Of a DNA stretch of 64,000 nt, positions 10,376 through 23,007 are shown one piece after another. Made by a program: the position numbers and the translations under genes. The stretch lies in the NCBI GenBank assembly GCA_030278955.1, contig JAOANR010000005.1:36769105-36833104 (forward strand), read 5' to 3'. Position 1 is the stretch's first letter; every line of letters begins with the position of its first letter. The stretch comes from Hygrophila difformis. Lineage: Eukaryota; Streptophyta; Magnoliopsida; Lamiales; Acanthaceae. The notes under the pieces were generated by a model. That model was not told the origin of the DNA. It saw nothing but the letters and a program-made list of their open reading frames with translations, and made no database searches.

Positions 10376-12950
10376 CCCTTTTTGCCAAATTTTTATTCTC
10401 CATCTCATCTCATTAATTAATTGAACCTTTGTATTAATATTTTGAGTTTGAAATCCAATGATATCAACCCATGATTAATTTGATATAAAGAACTTTATTC
10501 AATTTCCATTAAAAGATTTTTCTATAAAATTAAACTCTAATGATCTAAGTATATAATCCGGACTGTAATTAATTAATTATGGAATGAGAAATTATTTAGA
10601 CCGTAAAGAGTAATTATGGAATAATTTCCATACCTTGCATGAGAAACCAATGTCTCACATACAAGATTATTTTTCTTTTAAAAACCCAAAAAAATTTCTT
10701 TTATTTATTTTGGTCTTTCTCGTGTTATGTGAAATGAGTGATAAGAGATATCTCAAACTAATGTTTGCGAATGGTCCCTTCATCGGGAAGTTAAATAGCT
10801 CGTAGTTTGGGTATTAACTATCACTCGTTATTTTGCATGGTCCGGACAGTGGTTGGTGGAAGCTCTGGCGAATAGTCCCTTCACCGGGAAGTGAAATAGC
10901 TACTCAGCCAACTCCTGTCTGGATACAGTTTTATTTTCTTTATCTTAATTTCAAACTTGAATCTAAAGTTGTAGTAATGTTCGATGACATATGCCAATGT
11001 TGTCTAATAACTATTGCAGTAATAGAAAATGTGTGTTTTTATCCAAACTTGCAGATAGGGGAGTCTAAGATGACGGCGTCAACTGTCATTTAAGGCATTC
11101 CACTGTCTAAAAATCATCCCACCCAAATGAGAGGGAAATTGGACAGCGGATGTTTGCAGTCCACCCAATCGTTTTGCCATCTTTTTAGCCAAAAATAAAT
11201 TTTTCTTATCTCGGCTATTTCATCTCTGTGTATCACATTCTATCTAAACCCACCGTATATTTTGGGTTAATTTAATTTTACACTTCTTTATAAATTTATG
11301 CATGATAATATTATATAAATATTGTGGTCTAATTATTTTGGGATCCTTCCCTTGGACATAGAAGTCTTGATTTTTAATCAGATGTCTCATAATAAATTTC
11401 CAACAAAAATTCATCTATAAAATCCGGATCTAAGTAAGGGATAAATTCCACAGTTATGACTAATTCATATTCGACTGGAGGTTGATTTTGGAAAATTAGA
11501 AGCAGAGTCATCGATTAGGTCTCATCTAGACTGAAAGGGTCTGTGTTCTTATTGAGAGTCTAGTACCTGTTTAGGGAATGGTTTTCAAATTTATTATTTT
11601 CCAAAATTGCTGTGTGTTGGAAATCTGGTATTAAATATTACACCGAGATGGGATCCACTTGGATTCAAATACAGTGTGATAAATAATTCTAGAGGAACAG
11701 CACTCAGGCCTTGGTTATTTTCTAAGGTAGGGTTGAGTTCCTTTCAACTGCTATCCTCTTTTGCCAAAGCCTATTTTTGAGTCCTGAGTGAGTGCATCCG
11801 GAACGAACTAATTTATTAGTTCGTTTCATTAGTTTGTATCTCATAACCACCCGGAAGGAAGTGAACACTGCGAGCGGTTCACCGAGATCCGGGAATTCTT
11901 GATCCACATCCAGTCATCCTGACTGGGGGCTCTTTCTTATACTACCAGGGTAACTCTTTTGAAACCTCCGAATGATAGGATTTTAAATGCTTTCTTTACC
12001 GCTTTCTTTTAAACGCTTTCTTTAGAGGTCACTCGGATGTGTTGAGAGTAGCGAAACTGTTTCCAGGTTTGAGAGTTATGGGATAGTTCTGGCTTAATTA
12101 GAATCTTTGGGCGTGGCATGGGGGAATGATAGCAGTACTTGGCACTTCAATTAATGATTTGTCAGGTGTTGCTTGTCCACCACAGATAAATGACACGCTC
12201 TGACGGGAGCAGTTATGAGTCTGTGGTATCTTAGAATTTGTGGTCTTAAGAACATGTAAACTCTTACTGTAAGTACCTGTCTGTTAAAGGGAACACAATA
12301 TGGAGAGCATGGGAATTAGCTATCTGACAGGATTATCCCAAACAGAGATCTGTGTATTAAAATGGAAGTTTAATTGTGTTTCAGCTGAATCTTGTCCAAT
12401 CTTTATTCTTTTCTTCCTGTCCCTTCTGTCACAATTTAAATCTGCTTTTCTAGATTAATGATAGATAGCTTAGTATAATTTTTACCGCTTTCATAGAATA
12501 AATTTTATTGCTTTCTTGGAATAGTTTTATTGCTTTCTTAGAATAATTTTAATTGCTTTCTAGAATAATTTTAATATGCTTTGTAGAATAATTTTAGTGC
12601 TTTCATAGTTTAGTTTAAATTATGTCAAGTAGATTTTAATTAAAACCCAAACTTGAATCGAGTAATACGAGTGGAAAATCTTATAAAACGACGTGGGCCC
12701 TGCTTCTATCGCACATCCTCCAGTGAACGATCCAGTACTTACTATAAATACTGCAATTTTTACGCATTGCGCTTTCGGGGGCACAATTTCTTAACACGAG
12801 TAAATAAAAACGTGACAACCTATAAATATATCCCTAATCCCAACTCCATCTTCATAAATCGATTTTCATTAAATAAAAATCTTAACCGGGATTAATACCT
12901 ATTTCTATTTTTAGAAAATACTCGTGTGTAGAAATTGGTCAAAAGTTTCA

Positions 12951-12970
12951 TGGCGCCGTTGCCGGGGAGG
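12951..12970 (+). other. Primer-binding site of element D (tRNA-Asp)
   Basis: TGGCGCCGTTGCCGGGGAGG follows the LTR end with no gap. TGGCGCCGTTGCCGGGGA is the known Athila primer site, complementary to the tRNA-Asp 3' end. Confidence 0.92.
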
Positions 12971-13068
12971 ATGCAACGCCATTTTATTAAGAGAATTACA
13001 CTCCTGATTACTCATAGTTAGTATTGTGTACATGTTTCAGAACACAGAAGTACCCTCAAATCAATTAA

Positions 13069-13291
13069 ACATTTAGAGTACTAAGACTCTAAATGTGAGG
13101 ACGTTAATTTGAGGGGAAAACTTAACCAACTTGGGTATTTTTGCTTGCAGGAATCATGGAGTCTACAAAAAGAAAAGAAAAGCTTCGAAAACAGGTTCCC
13201 GGTTGGATAAGTTCTGTAATTGACCGAAAAGTGTATCCGAAATTTAAAGAAATTTAAGACCCGGAATAATTTTCACAAGCACAGAATTTTT
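13069..13291 (+). repeat. D interior unit 1: hairpin, PPT-like motif and spacer
   Basis: An 11-bp perfect inverted repeat with a 6-nt loop (ACATTTAGAGT at 13069, partner ending at 13096) is followed by GTGAGGACG. Then comes a spacer with AACAGGTTCCCGGTTGG. The same order is found at 17786-18130 in D and, inverted, at 49600-49370 in E just after integrase. In D it directly follows the leader, so gag and pol have been deleted between. The LINE breaks this unit at about 13292. Confidence 0.8.
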
Positions 13292-15295
13292 ACTTTTTTT
13301 GAGGGAAAAATTTTATTATATCAAAAATCAATCAAACGGTCCATACATGAAGCTTGAACCTAAGTCCAATACAGCCTATATCATTTAGCTACAACCACAT
13401 CTTACATCTCAACCAAGCAAATGATAGCAACAAATCAAGGTGAACTTGAGTGGCACCAACTCGCCTATAAGACAACCTGCTTCCTCCAATTTCGCAACCG
13501 CAGCTGCAATAACAGAACTTGATCCATCCCTCGATAACAAATAATAACAACAGCACTACCAGCAACTGCCCCATTTGGTATGATGAAGAGCTCTTTTGAC
13601 ATAGTAGCGGGTTACATAGCTCATTGTACAATCTCAAACAAGGTCTTTATCTTCATATGGCAGCTTCATGGCAACAAACTTTGACAGCCTTCCCTAGAGA
13701 AATAGCCTGCACAGCAAAGAAAGCACAACTAGGCAGCGGCAGCAGCAGCTTCGGCGATATATGCCCACCCATATCAGACGGTAATCTTGTTCAGGCACCT
13801 TTCAACTGCTCCCCAGAAAATACTAAAACTTGAAAGTGACGAATCACAGTAACAATCCCAAAAGCTTACTACTTACTCACATATCCCCTGCTAATAGTGA
13901 TCAAATTCAATGCGTCTAATCAACGGTACTAGGTAAGGGCCACAACGAGGATAGGCTACAGAAGGGAATTTGAATGAACCACAATTGAGTGAGGAGAGCT
14001 CAGGACCTATAGGATATTTCGGCCGAAGCAGGTGATGGAAACAAAAGGGCTACTGCTCTCACTCAATTCAAAACAAACACTTTCTTAAAATGACAAACTC
14101 TGCCCATTTCAGGATCAAACTATCTCCTACTCAACAATAACCACATCACAATATACAAATCCCCCTCAAATTGCTAGCAGAATTCATATCATTGCTACTC
14201 TCAAAAATAATTCCATACTTCTCTTTTTTCACTTTTAGCTTCTCCTCTTTTTTTTTTTTCATTTTCACTGTCTTTCTTTTTTTTCTGCAGTCCCTTATTT
14301 TTTTTTTCAAAGAAGCTTCACAGCAATACCATACTTTCACTTCCAAACATTCGACCAAGTATACAAACTAACCGATTTCCGATGAAAAGGATCACCCCCT
14401 CGCACTAAATCAAAAACCCCCAACTCCCTAGTACTCCCAACAAGGTGACAGCAGCATTAGAATGAATTTAAACAAGATTGTAGAAATCCCCTACTGAGCT
14501 CTCGATGGGATGGCATAGTGTGGCTAGTGCAATAGGATGGCATAGATTAAAGATATAGAACAGATGGCTTAGAAGATGGTTAACTATGGTATTTGGATAG
14601 GTTTGTGAGAAAAAAAAGGACCCATGGAGCAATCCTAATCCCTTATCATTTTCGAAGCATTGAATTTAAATTGCAAGCTCGACATGAATAAAGTAGCAAG
14701 TCCTGGGATGTTAAAATGAGACTCACTTATGAGTGCAACGCAAGAATTTAAAGTTCCGATCTCACCGGGTAATATGCCAATTGGCTTGATATACGTTATG
14801 CAAGATCATCAGTCCGCCCATAAACTTCAACCTCCAATCGCTTTATGTGATAAAATTCTTCAAGTTCTTCAGTCCGCCCATGGATAATGTAGCAAAATCA
14901 CATATTGTATATATAGGACTGTCCCATGTCTGTAGTTGTCAACAGCCAGTATCTTGGGATCACTTAGAAGCTCCATTAGCGGCATCGGCCTCGAAACAAC
15001 AATACACTGACATCATCTTTTAATACAGCAGCAACCTCGGGACATCAGCAGACACCTGTGAGCATGCCTCCAATAGTTCCAGCCAAATCAAAATGCGGAT
15101 TTTAACCTGCAAGACAGAATCTGGTAAGTGTATAAAAACAATCCCTTCCATTCCAGGTTCAATCAACAAAACAGAAGCCCATCTCCATCAGAGTCCGAGG
15201 TCCCCTACCGCCTACCAATCCCATGACTAACCACTCCTCCTCCCGACCACCTCATAGTAATGTCCTGCTGCTTCATTTCTTACAATGCAGGTGTT
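13292..15295 (-). other. LINE 3' region without recognisable gene
   Basis: About 2 kb separates the ORF2 stop from the A-rich end, long for a plant L1 3' UTR. It holds T-rich tracts around 14220-14310 on the plus strand and no convincing frame. It could include an older insertion. Confidence 0.5.
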
Positions 15296-17650
15296 CTAAA
15301 ACCATTCCTCAACCCTGCTATCGCCTTCAGCACCCCTATTTGCCCAATGATCAGCAAGATCATTTTTTTCCCTTAAGATGTGTTGTATTCTAATGCTTCC
15401 TGCATGGTTGAAAACCGCCAATATAGGTCTCAGCAGATCATTAAATCTCCATGGAATCGATGTAGGATCTTTCAACCACCCCACGACATTCTTGGAGTCA
15501 CATTCGAAACATATTTTCGGTAATGGGAATCCCTGATCCCGCAACAATGCTATACAAACCCGGTTTATGGCCATCATTTCAGCCATTGAAGAATCTGCTA
15601 TTCCGATATGATCTGACATGATGAAGATAATGTTGCCTTAATCATTTCTAATTACGCCCCCGATTCCCGCCGGGCCTGGATTCCCCTTGGAGGCACCGTC
15701 CGTATTGATCTTTAGCCATCCACTGTCAGGGCGCGCCCTCTCCAACCCAATCCGAGGCTGCTTCCGTTTTGCCTTATTAAACTGCAACAATCCCGCAGGG
15801 AAACCGATCTCCAGCCCACTTATGCTTGTTTTGGGAACTTTGATCGCCGCTTTCCGCCACAAGCATACCCGCCATTTGATCTCTTCCTTAGCTTCACTGA
15901 TCTCAGCTCTCTGTCCCCTGAAAATAAGTTCATTTCGGTATTTCCAAATAGTCCAACAAATAGCCGCGCCAGTAGCCATCCACCACTCCTTGTTATCACC
16001 TTTTATGCAAACGCTCATCCACCATGACAAAAGATTGTCTGCCTGACCAGGCCTCGTTCCCACCATGCCGAACCATGAGATACCTTAAAACCACAGCTCC
16101 CCTGCAAACTCACATTGACAAAATAGATGATTGATCGACTCTATGTCCTTTTCACATAATGCACAATGAGTACTTGACCCTTGTAAACATCCCCGCTGCA
16201 TTAATAACTCACGAACAGGTAATGCATTATGCATTATTTTCCACACCAATAACTTGACTTTCTGTGGACATTTAATTCTCCATAGTTGATTCCACATATT
16301 TTGCCATTCTTTTTCAACCGATCCCTCCCCCTTATACCAGCAGGATCTGGTTGTATATCTCCCTAACGTATCCCTTGTCCACACAACCCTATCCGGCACA
16401 AATCTATTTAGGTTGGTACCGCGTAATACCATCATCAAGTTATCCCAAATTTCCAGTTCCCAGTCAAATAGTGACCTTCTCAATGGGATTCTCCATTCCC
16501 ATATAAAACCCATCCACTCTCCAAACTCTTGGATCTTTCCTTCTTTTTTCCAAGCCAATGCATATATTCTTGGAAACATCTCTTTCAATGGCCTCTCCTC
16601 CAACACCCACACGTCATGCCAAAACAAAATTCTATTTCCATTACCTGCCAGAATTTTGAAATCCCCCCTTATGTCTCCTACACCAGACTCACTCCATGCC
16701 GAACTAATTCTGCCCCATAACGATCGGTTGCCCCTGACCTCTGGCAAAATAGGGAGTGAACCATTGTAATACTTCGCATTTATCACTTTATTCCATAAAG
16801 ACTCATCCATCCCGAATCTCCACCTCCACTTGAGTAACAACGCCGTATTAAATCTTTGAGTTTCCCATATGCCTAATCCGCCCAGATCCTTGTGATTGCA
16901 TAGCTTCTCCCATCCTATAGTGTGTATTCGCCTCGCCCCTCCCCATTTGTTCCAAAAGAACCTCCTTTTAATTTGTTCCAAGCGATGTGCCACTGTTTTG
17001 GGAACTTTCAATAGCGACAGGTAATATGTTGGAAGGCTGTTCATCACAGATTTTATTAAACATAGTCTACCGGCTTGAGACAACATCCTACCCTTCCAAC
17101 CCGCCAATCGCTTCTCTATCTTATCTAGGATAGGTTTCCATATTGTGGTACTGTTGACTCTACCACCGATAGGGACCCCCAAATATTTCAACGGCCAACT
17201 ACCCACTCTGCAACCCAACAAACATGCTGCCTCCTCCTCCAGTTCCTTAGAACAATTCAGACCCACAATACTGCTCTTGCCAAAGTTAATGCTTAGCCCT
17301 GTAACGAGTGTCAAACATACCAGCAGACGTTTTATAACAATTACTTGTTGGAGCTCTCCTTCACAAGAAATTATGGTGTCATCCGCGTACTGTAGATGAG
17401 TAATGACCGGACCATCCACACTCGATCTCAAACCTACAATCAGTCCTAATTCTGTCGCCTTGCATATTATTTTGTTCAATACTTCAGCCACCAATAGGAA
17501 AAGATAGGGCGAGAGCGGATCTCCTTGTCGTAATCCCTTTTGCAACTTGAAAAACTTTGAAGGAGATCCATTAACAAGAAATGCTGCTGTAGCTGATGAG
17601 ATGCATTCCTGTAGCCATTTAATCCACTTAATTCCAAAACCCATTATTTC
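15296..17650 (-). pseudogene. LINE ORF2 fragment: RT, zf-RVT and RNase H
   Basis: One frame runs from inside RT to a TAG at 15296, broken by two TAA codons (16085-16087 and 15638-15640). Visible parts in order are the RT middle (NGSPSKFF, GLRQGDPLSPYLF, YADDTIISCEG), the thumb and LKYLGVPIG region, a zf-RVT domain (WRIKCPQKVKLLVWK and CALC) and an RNase H domain (INTDGASKGNPGPAG, then AEMMAINRV, FECDSKNVV and LADHWANRGA). The second TAA cuts RNase H after its first catalytic Asp. RNase H at the C-terminus is known from plant L1 elements. The 5' half (ORF1, endonuclease, RT fingers) is missing, so the copy was dead on arrival. Confidence 0.9.
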
Positions 17651-17785
17651 CAACCTAAATTTTTGCAAGTCAAAATAATTTTATTATTACATATATTATT
17701 TTAAAGAAAACAAAAACAAAAACAAAAAAAAACAAATCTCTTGTGCATATTATATTAAATAATTCGGGTAGTAATCAATTAATTC

Positions 17786-17826
17786 ACATTTAGAGTACTA
17801 AGACTCTAAATGTGAGGATGTTGATA

Positions 17827-17912
<86 letters not shown>

Positions 17913-18130
17913 AAAAAAACCCCGATAACTTCTTCTATGTTTGCTTTGCAGGATTTCGTGGGACCAACAAAAAGAAAAATTAAAGCTTGAAAACAGGTTC
18001 CCGGTTGGATCGATTATGTGATTAATAGAAAATATTCCTGGAATTTAAAGTAATTTAAAATCCGGAATAAGTTTTATAAGAACAGAATTAATCCAACCTA
18101 ATTGATGCAAGTAGATTAAAGTTTATAAAA
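17786..18130 (+). repeat. D interior unit 2: hairpin, PPT-like motif and spacer
   Basis: A 12-bp inverted repeat (17785-17814) is followed by GAGGATGTTGAT, an ATT microsatellite, then GCAGGATTTCGTGGGACC and AACAGGTTCCCGGTTGG as in unit 1. A third, degenerate hairpin with AATGTGAGGATGTTGAT lies at about 18382-18416. Confidence 0.8.
17826..17907 (+). repeat. (ATT)n microsatellite
   Basis: About 26 ATT units occur with one GTT interruption, inside D interior unit 2. Confidence 0.95.
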
Positions 18131-18416
18131 TCCAAAAAATGTGATTGAGCAATTTTAATGAAAATCAGAATTTCTCTAAGTATTGGGCATCGAACAATCG
18201 CCTTGTTCGATGAACCAAACGATCACACATAGCCAAAATTGTCGAACACATTATTGGTTTGACGAAAAAGGCTATCGGAATTATGTTCCTCATTTTTATG
18301 TAAATATTTTCCCCCTCCCTCCCTCCTCTTTTATTTTGTTTTGATTTCAATAATTTGTTAAAGTAGGAATTGACTAACTCTCATTTAGAGCAAGACTCAA
18401 AATGTGAGGATGTTGA

Positions 18417-19364
18417 TTCTTCACTTAAATATTTATCTTTAAAAAAAGTGGTATTTCTTACTTTTATTATTTTTTAAATATATATACACCCAGTGCGAAG
18501 CGTGCATAAATCTGTCAGTTTAAATTCACATATTTGATTTTGGTTTATGATTAAATTTTCAAACTTTTAAATTGAGATAATATTATTGAAGACATGCATG
18601 ATATGAATTCTTGAGGTTTTGAGCTATAAAAATTTAATGATATAATCATCTTGTTGGGTAATGAGTCCTCATGTTGAGAATTTAATTGAATAGATTGTAA
18701 GAATTTTTCAAAGATTGAATCTAAGAATATTGTATGACATGGATGAACCATTCCATGTGAAATTTGAGCCATGAGTCACTTTTACTCATTCCTTCTTTGT
18801 GTATGAAAATATTTAATTAAAGGAAACTAGAACTTGCGATTGGGACCGATTCAAGACCATGCCATATTCCAAAAATCGAGCATATGATCGAGGCACCTAG
18901 AAAACCAAATTTTTGGCCTTCTTTTGAAATCCAAACCCAAAAATATTTTCCCTTTAGCATTAACCAAGTTGAGCCTTAAGCCTAATTTTTCTTTGATGCC
19001 CTCTATATTATTCCTAGCCTTCTTAAAAGACCAAAAATTCAAACCCAAGTGTGCAAGAATGAATTTTATCAAGGCATTACAATTTATGATCATCAATTCA
19101 TCAAATCGGTATTTAAAAATCCGATAAAAAAAAGAAAGAAAAGAAGAAAAACGTTGAGTTCCATTCAACAAAAATAAATTGCAAATGACAAAGCAAATTA
19201 GACTTAGTCTAATATCATGCAATAAAAAAATAAAAAATAAAAGAGAGAGAGAAAAATAATGATGATCATAAACTTTTAATAAATATGCCATGATATGATA
19301 AAATAAATCCTTGCCACTTTTTAGCCCAATAATTTCCTTTCGTACCAAATGTTACAACCGTATG
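18417..19364 (+). other. D interior, conserved non-coding 3' part
   Basis: This is homologous (inverted) to E 46015-45160. Shared blocks include GCATAAATCTGTCA, ATGCATGA followed by AATTCTTGAGGTTTTGAG, and an inverted repeat ATTAGACT/AGTCTAAT at about 19198-19215 (E 45304-45321). No coding frame is conserved between D and E. Confidence 0.75.
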
Positions 19365-19924
19365 TGTAACGCCCCGAAAATTCAAACCTGATTTTCGCAA
19401 GCATTACCGTTGTACTAACTATCCTAAACTAGTGGCCAGCTAATTTAAAACAGCTAGTACAAGACTGAATAAACCTAAAGTGATCATCTGATTAATCTAG
19501 TTTAATGCGGAAGCTAAAATAAATAAAACACATAAGCACATAGGAGGTCTCACCATCATAATCAAATAAACATTCCAGCAGCTCATCCAGACTGCAAGCC
19601 TCTGAACAGCATACCAATATCTCAAACAGGGCTACCGGCCCAAAGCTGTAAATCACATAAGGTCACCGGCCGACAGAAAGCAGATTCTAGGCACACAGGC
19701 TTCAACTAGCATAAAATCCAAGTCATAATAAGCAATATAGTATTACATAATCATGTAAGATAAATATAAAAAGTCCTATCTATGTGATCTCTCAATACCC
19801 CAAACCCAGTCATGCTCCAGTCCCTCCAGCAGGATCTATAAAACAGACAAAAGCAAAGGGAGTCAGTACAACGTACTGAGCAAGGCTACGTGCCGGGGAG
19901 TAAGGAAAAACATCATCATATCTC

Positions 19925-19925
<1 letters not shown>

Positions 19926-19975
<50 letters not shown>

Positions 19976-19976
19976 T
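19926..19976 (+). repeat. (AAT)n microsatellite
   Basis: About 16 AAT units lie inside solo LTR G. Confidence 0.95.
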
Positions 19977-20274
19977 TAATAACAGAGCAGAATATAGATA
20001 AAACATCACACCGTCCCATACCGGTGCTTCAACCACAATTATACATTTTATGCAAGTGATGCATGGCCTAACATACACCTATCTACCCTATATGCAAATG
20101 CAAATGAATATGCCTAGCCGGCACCTAAGAACCCGGGCAGTGTGAACCCACGGGTGAGGATATCATCAACTCCAACCCGTTACAGGGTAACATATACCAT
20201 CCCCGCAGGGACCACAGGCATCACAGCCCAATCACAGGCAATAACAGCCAAATCTCAGGCATAACAGCCAAATG

Positions 20275-20463
20275 TATATATGCCCAGGACAGATAGATTA
20301 TCTTGCATGCCCAGCATAGCTTGAAAACATGTCATCCCGATAATCCCCATATCCTCGAAAGCATAATCATATATACGCCCAGGACGGATAGATTCTCTTG
20401 CATGCCCAGCATAGCTCGAAAGCATGTCATACCGAGAATCCCCATATCCTCGAAAGCATAATA
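20275..20463 (+). repeat. Two ~95-bp tandem repeats in G
   Basis: Units start at about 20275 and 20369, each with CTTGCATGCCCAGCATAGC and CCCCATATCCTCGAAAGC. Confidence 0.85.
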
Positions 20464-20530
20464 ATCAATAATTCAAGCATAACAGCCAATCACAGGCATA
20501 ACAACCAAATATCCAGGCAAACGCCAAAAT

Positions 20531-20830
20531 CCACCCCGCAGGGCCATCGGGACTTAACAACACCTATGAAGGCTGCCCGACCAGAAATTTCCAATATGTA
20601 CATCCATTCATAGTGCAATACCATGCATTATAATAACCAGCCCAAAAGGGCCAACAGGAATAACAACCAATAATCCACCCCGCAGGGTCATCGGGACTCA
20701 ACAACACCTGTGAAGGTTGCCCGATCAGACATTTTCAATATGTTCGTCCTTTCATAATGCAATATCATGCATTATAATAACCACCCCAAAGGGGTAATAG
20801 ACATAACAGTCAATAATACACCGCGCAGGG
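20531..20830 (+). repeat. ~144-bp tandem repeats in G with CGCAGGG...CATCGGGACT
   Basis: Units begin at 20531 and 20675, and a third at about 20818 is split by B (it resumes at 38220). The same motif is at 22-50 in A's LTR. Confidence 0.85.
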
Positions 20831-22992
20831 TGATGGGTGATTTTCACTACTCATATTTTACCACAAACGGGTGGTTGTCATCAAGTAATAAAAACCGGTG
20901 AATACCGGGTCGAACCATAGGGAATTTCAGAATATTATTTCATTCCAGAGAAATTTTAATTGTTCTTTAGTTCATTAATTATATTTTATATATTTAAAAA
21001 GAGTTTGATTAATTCTAATGGTGATTTAATTAAAAATAGTGACCTTAAATTTAAAATAAAGCAAATTAAAATTCTCATTAATAAAGATATAAATGGGAGA
21101 TGCTTGTAATATTTTAAATATTGCCATCTTTATATAAACTAGAAATTGCATATTGATTTAGCATTTTTCAATGTCTAAAAAGATCAATTTCTTAAAAATT
21201 AATTATTTTATAAAGATTAAAAATATTACAATCTACTAATAATCAAATTATGCTTAAACAGATTTCATGGAAGTTGATTAAATTATCTAACATTCTGCAA
21301 TCATTATTCTAGGCCTAAATTTGAGTCTTTCCCAAGCTTACAAATTTTCCTATAGCAATTAAAAGGCACTTTTCATTTCCCAAATCATTGTGCACATGCC
21401 AGAATCCATTTATAATGTAATTTATTCCCAATTCCGGTACTAAAATATTAATTCTACTTTTTATCTCCCGATTTAGCAAAGCAGAAGTCACAGAATTGGA
21501 TTCTAACATTTAATTATGCATAACAGTGTAAATAATTTAACAATTATTGTAAAATAATAGGAAAACATGGTAAACTGGATTTAATCAATAATATTAAAAT
21601 GCAGACAGATTATAATTAATGCCAGATTACTAAAAATAGGGAATTGAGATTGATCGATCATTTCAGGCTTTAGCAGATTAATAATTTGGATAGCAGATTT
21701 AAAATTACAGATTCCAGTCTAATCGAATTAAAGCAAATTACACCAAAACATAAAATTTCACTTCTATACTTCAGGCAGAATGGCGCTTAAATCAGATTAG
21801 ACAGATTTTATAATGCTAACAGATTAATCGTTCAATCCAGATTCAGCAGATAAAATAGCAGATTCAAGATTTCCATCCAAACCTAATCATCGATCAAACT
21901 CTGGCATACAATACATGATTCTAATCCATATTCTAATAATTCAAACAGATTAATCCAGATTACAGAATTAAACATCGACATATTATATTACTTCCATAAA
22001 AGATGAATTCGTACTTCAAAGTGATTCTGAACTCCCGTTCTAGAACACTTCTAACACGAACAATACAGAAATCCGTCTACAAATTAAGAACATGATAGCA
22101 GATTACATTTAGAGGCAAATTCAATTCATTACAAAGCAAGAAAAAGAGAGGCAACACCTACGATAAGAAGAACTCGATCAGAACAGCATTCTGGCCAATT
22201 CCTCCGGCTTGATTTTGGGGTTCCGGCCTTCTTTTCCCATTTTCCAGATGATTTCAGAGTGTTTCTGTCGATGAATATGAGTTCTGGTCTGAAGAAATGA
22301 CGCAAAACGGCCCTTAAAACCGTGTTCAGGAGGTTAGAAAACTGCTCAACCGCGACTGTGGCGCAAAAAGTGGCGCTCGGAAGAGGTTTTCGGCGCCACC
22401 AAGGAGCTGCGGCGCTTATACGAAGATTTTCCGAATTTTTAAAAGTGGCGCAAAAAGTGGCGCAGAAAGGCACTTTTATGCGCCGCCAAGAAGGTGCGGT
22501 GCATTCTGACAATTTCCTAAATTTTACCCTGCGGCGCATTTTGTGGCGCTCCAAAGCACTTTTAGGCGCCACCAAGCTATTGTGGCGCATCCTGAAGCTT
22601 TTTCCATCCGAAATTTTTCCCAAGTGTTGAGGTGGCGCAAAAAGTGGCGCTGGAGAGCATTTTTAGGCGCCGCCATGCCTTTGTGGCGCATTCTGGAGCC
22701 TTCCAGTGTTGAAAATTCCGAATTTTGCATCCTTTGACCTCCGAACATCTTCTTTCTTCATTTTAATGCCTGAAACATCATTGCAATGTATTAGAATTGC
22801 CAAAGTCTTATTAAAAAGCATAAAACAAGGTAAATTGGGCTTGTATAAGCTCAATTTAACCGGTCTTATTAATATTTACACATCACATGAAATATACACT
22901 AAAAAGCAGTAAAATAGGGTCTCATGCATGCAATTTAGGTTCATTTTAACATAATTTAAGCTTATTTAAATGTGGTTTCACAGGGTGCATCA
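20831..22992 (-). repeat. 3' LTR of element B
   Basis: It is 2,162 bp, starts TGATGGGTGA and ends GGTGCATCA on the plus strand. The GTGGCGC word array lies at 22358-22695. Open frames over that array are not genes. Confidence 0.94.
22358..22695 (-). repeat. GTGGCGC word array in B 3' LTR
   Basis: About five units of 70-80 bp each hold GTGGCGCAAAAAGTGGCGC, then a GGCGCCACC or GCGCCGCC word, then TGTGGCGCAT, with AT-rich links. GTGGCGC and GCGCCAC are inverted partners within a unit. The same array is in the 5' LTR (37587-37922) and twice in the interior. Confidence 0.85.
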
Positions 22993-23007
22993 ACATCCTC
23001 ACACTTA
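22993..23007 (-). other. Putative polypurine tract of element B
   Basis: Minus strand TAAGTGTGAGGATGT abuts the LTR start TGATGC. The bases before it (GGGACGAGCAATATT) are nearly the same in D and E. Confidence 0.75.

Larger units (their letters stand above)
2284..12950 (+). repeat. 5' LTR of element D (interrupted by C)
   Basis: The LTR starts TGCTAATGGCC and ends AAAAGTTTCA, directly followed by a tRNA-Asp primer site. Without C (4782-9655) and one ATTTT it is 5,788 bp. Positions 2284-4781 plus 9661-9713 match 61489-64000 with a few percent visible differences. The 3' two thirds (about 10700-12950) is homologous, inverted, to E's LTR (about 42300-40240), so D and E share a family. U3 is about 1.9 kb (TATA at 4172) and R-U5 about 3.9 kb. 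No protein gene is credible; long frames at 3004-3486 are low-complexity Pro/Ser. Confidence 0.9.
13292..17650 (-). mobile_element. Element H: 5'-truncated L1-type LINE
   Basis: The element is on the minus strand. Its 3' end is at low coordinates: TTTTTCCCTCAAAAAAA at about 13293-13312 on the minus strand. Its 5' end is inside the RT domain, where sequence returns to D at the CCAACCTAA motif (17650-17659; compare 18102 in D and 49370-49390 in E). A possible AATTTTT duplication (13285-13291 and 17658-17664) is weak, so the right boundary may be off by 20 bp. Confidence 0.85.

Noticed and set aside
12951..12970. tRNA gene
   Set aside because: Only the complement of a tRNA-Asp 3' end is present; there is no cloverleaf around it. 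The same holds for 36035-36053, 55804-55859 and 8671-8684.
13389..13833. Small frames on both strands in the LINE 3' region
   Set aside because: Short, overlapping and without recognisable domain.
22129..22854. Several overlapping frames in both strands over the GTGGCGC array (also 37551-38081)
   Set aside because: They result from the stop-poor GC-rich repeat, not from a gene.
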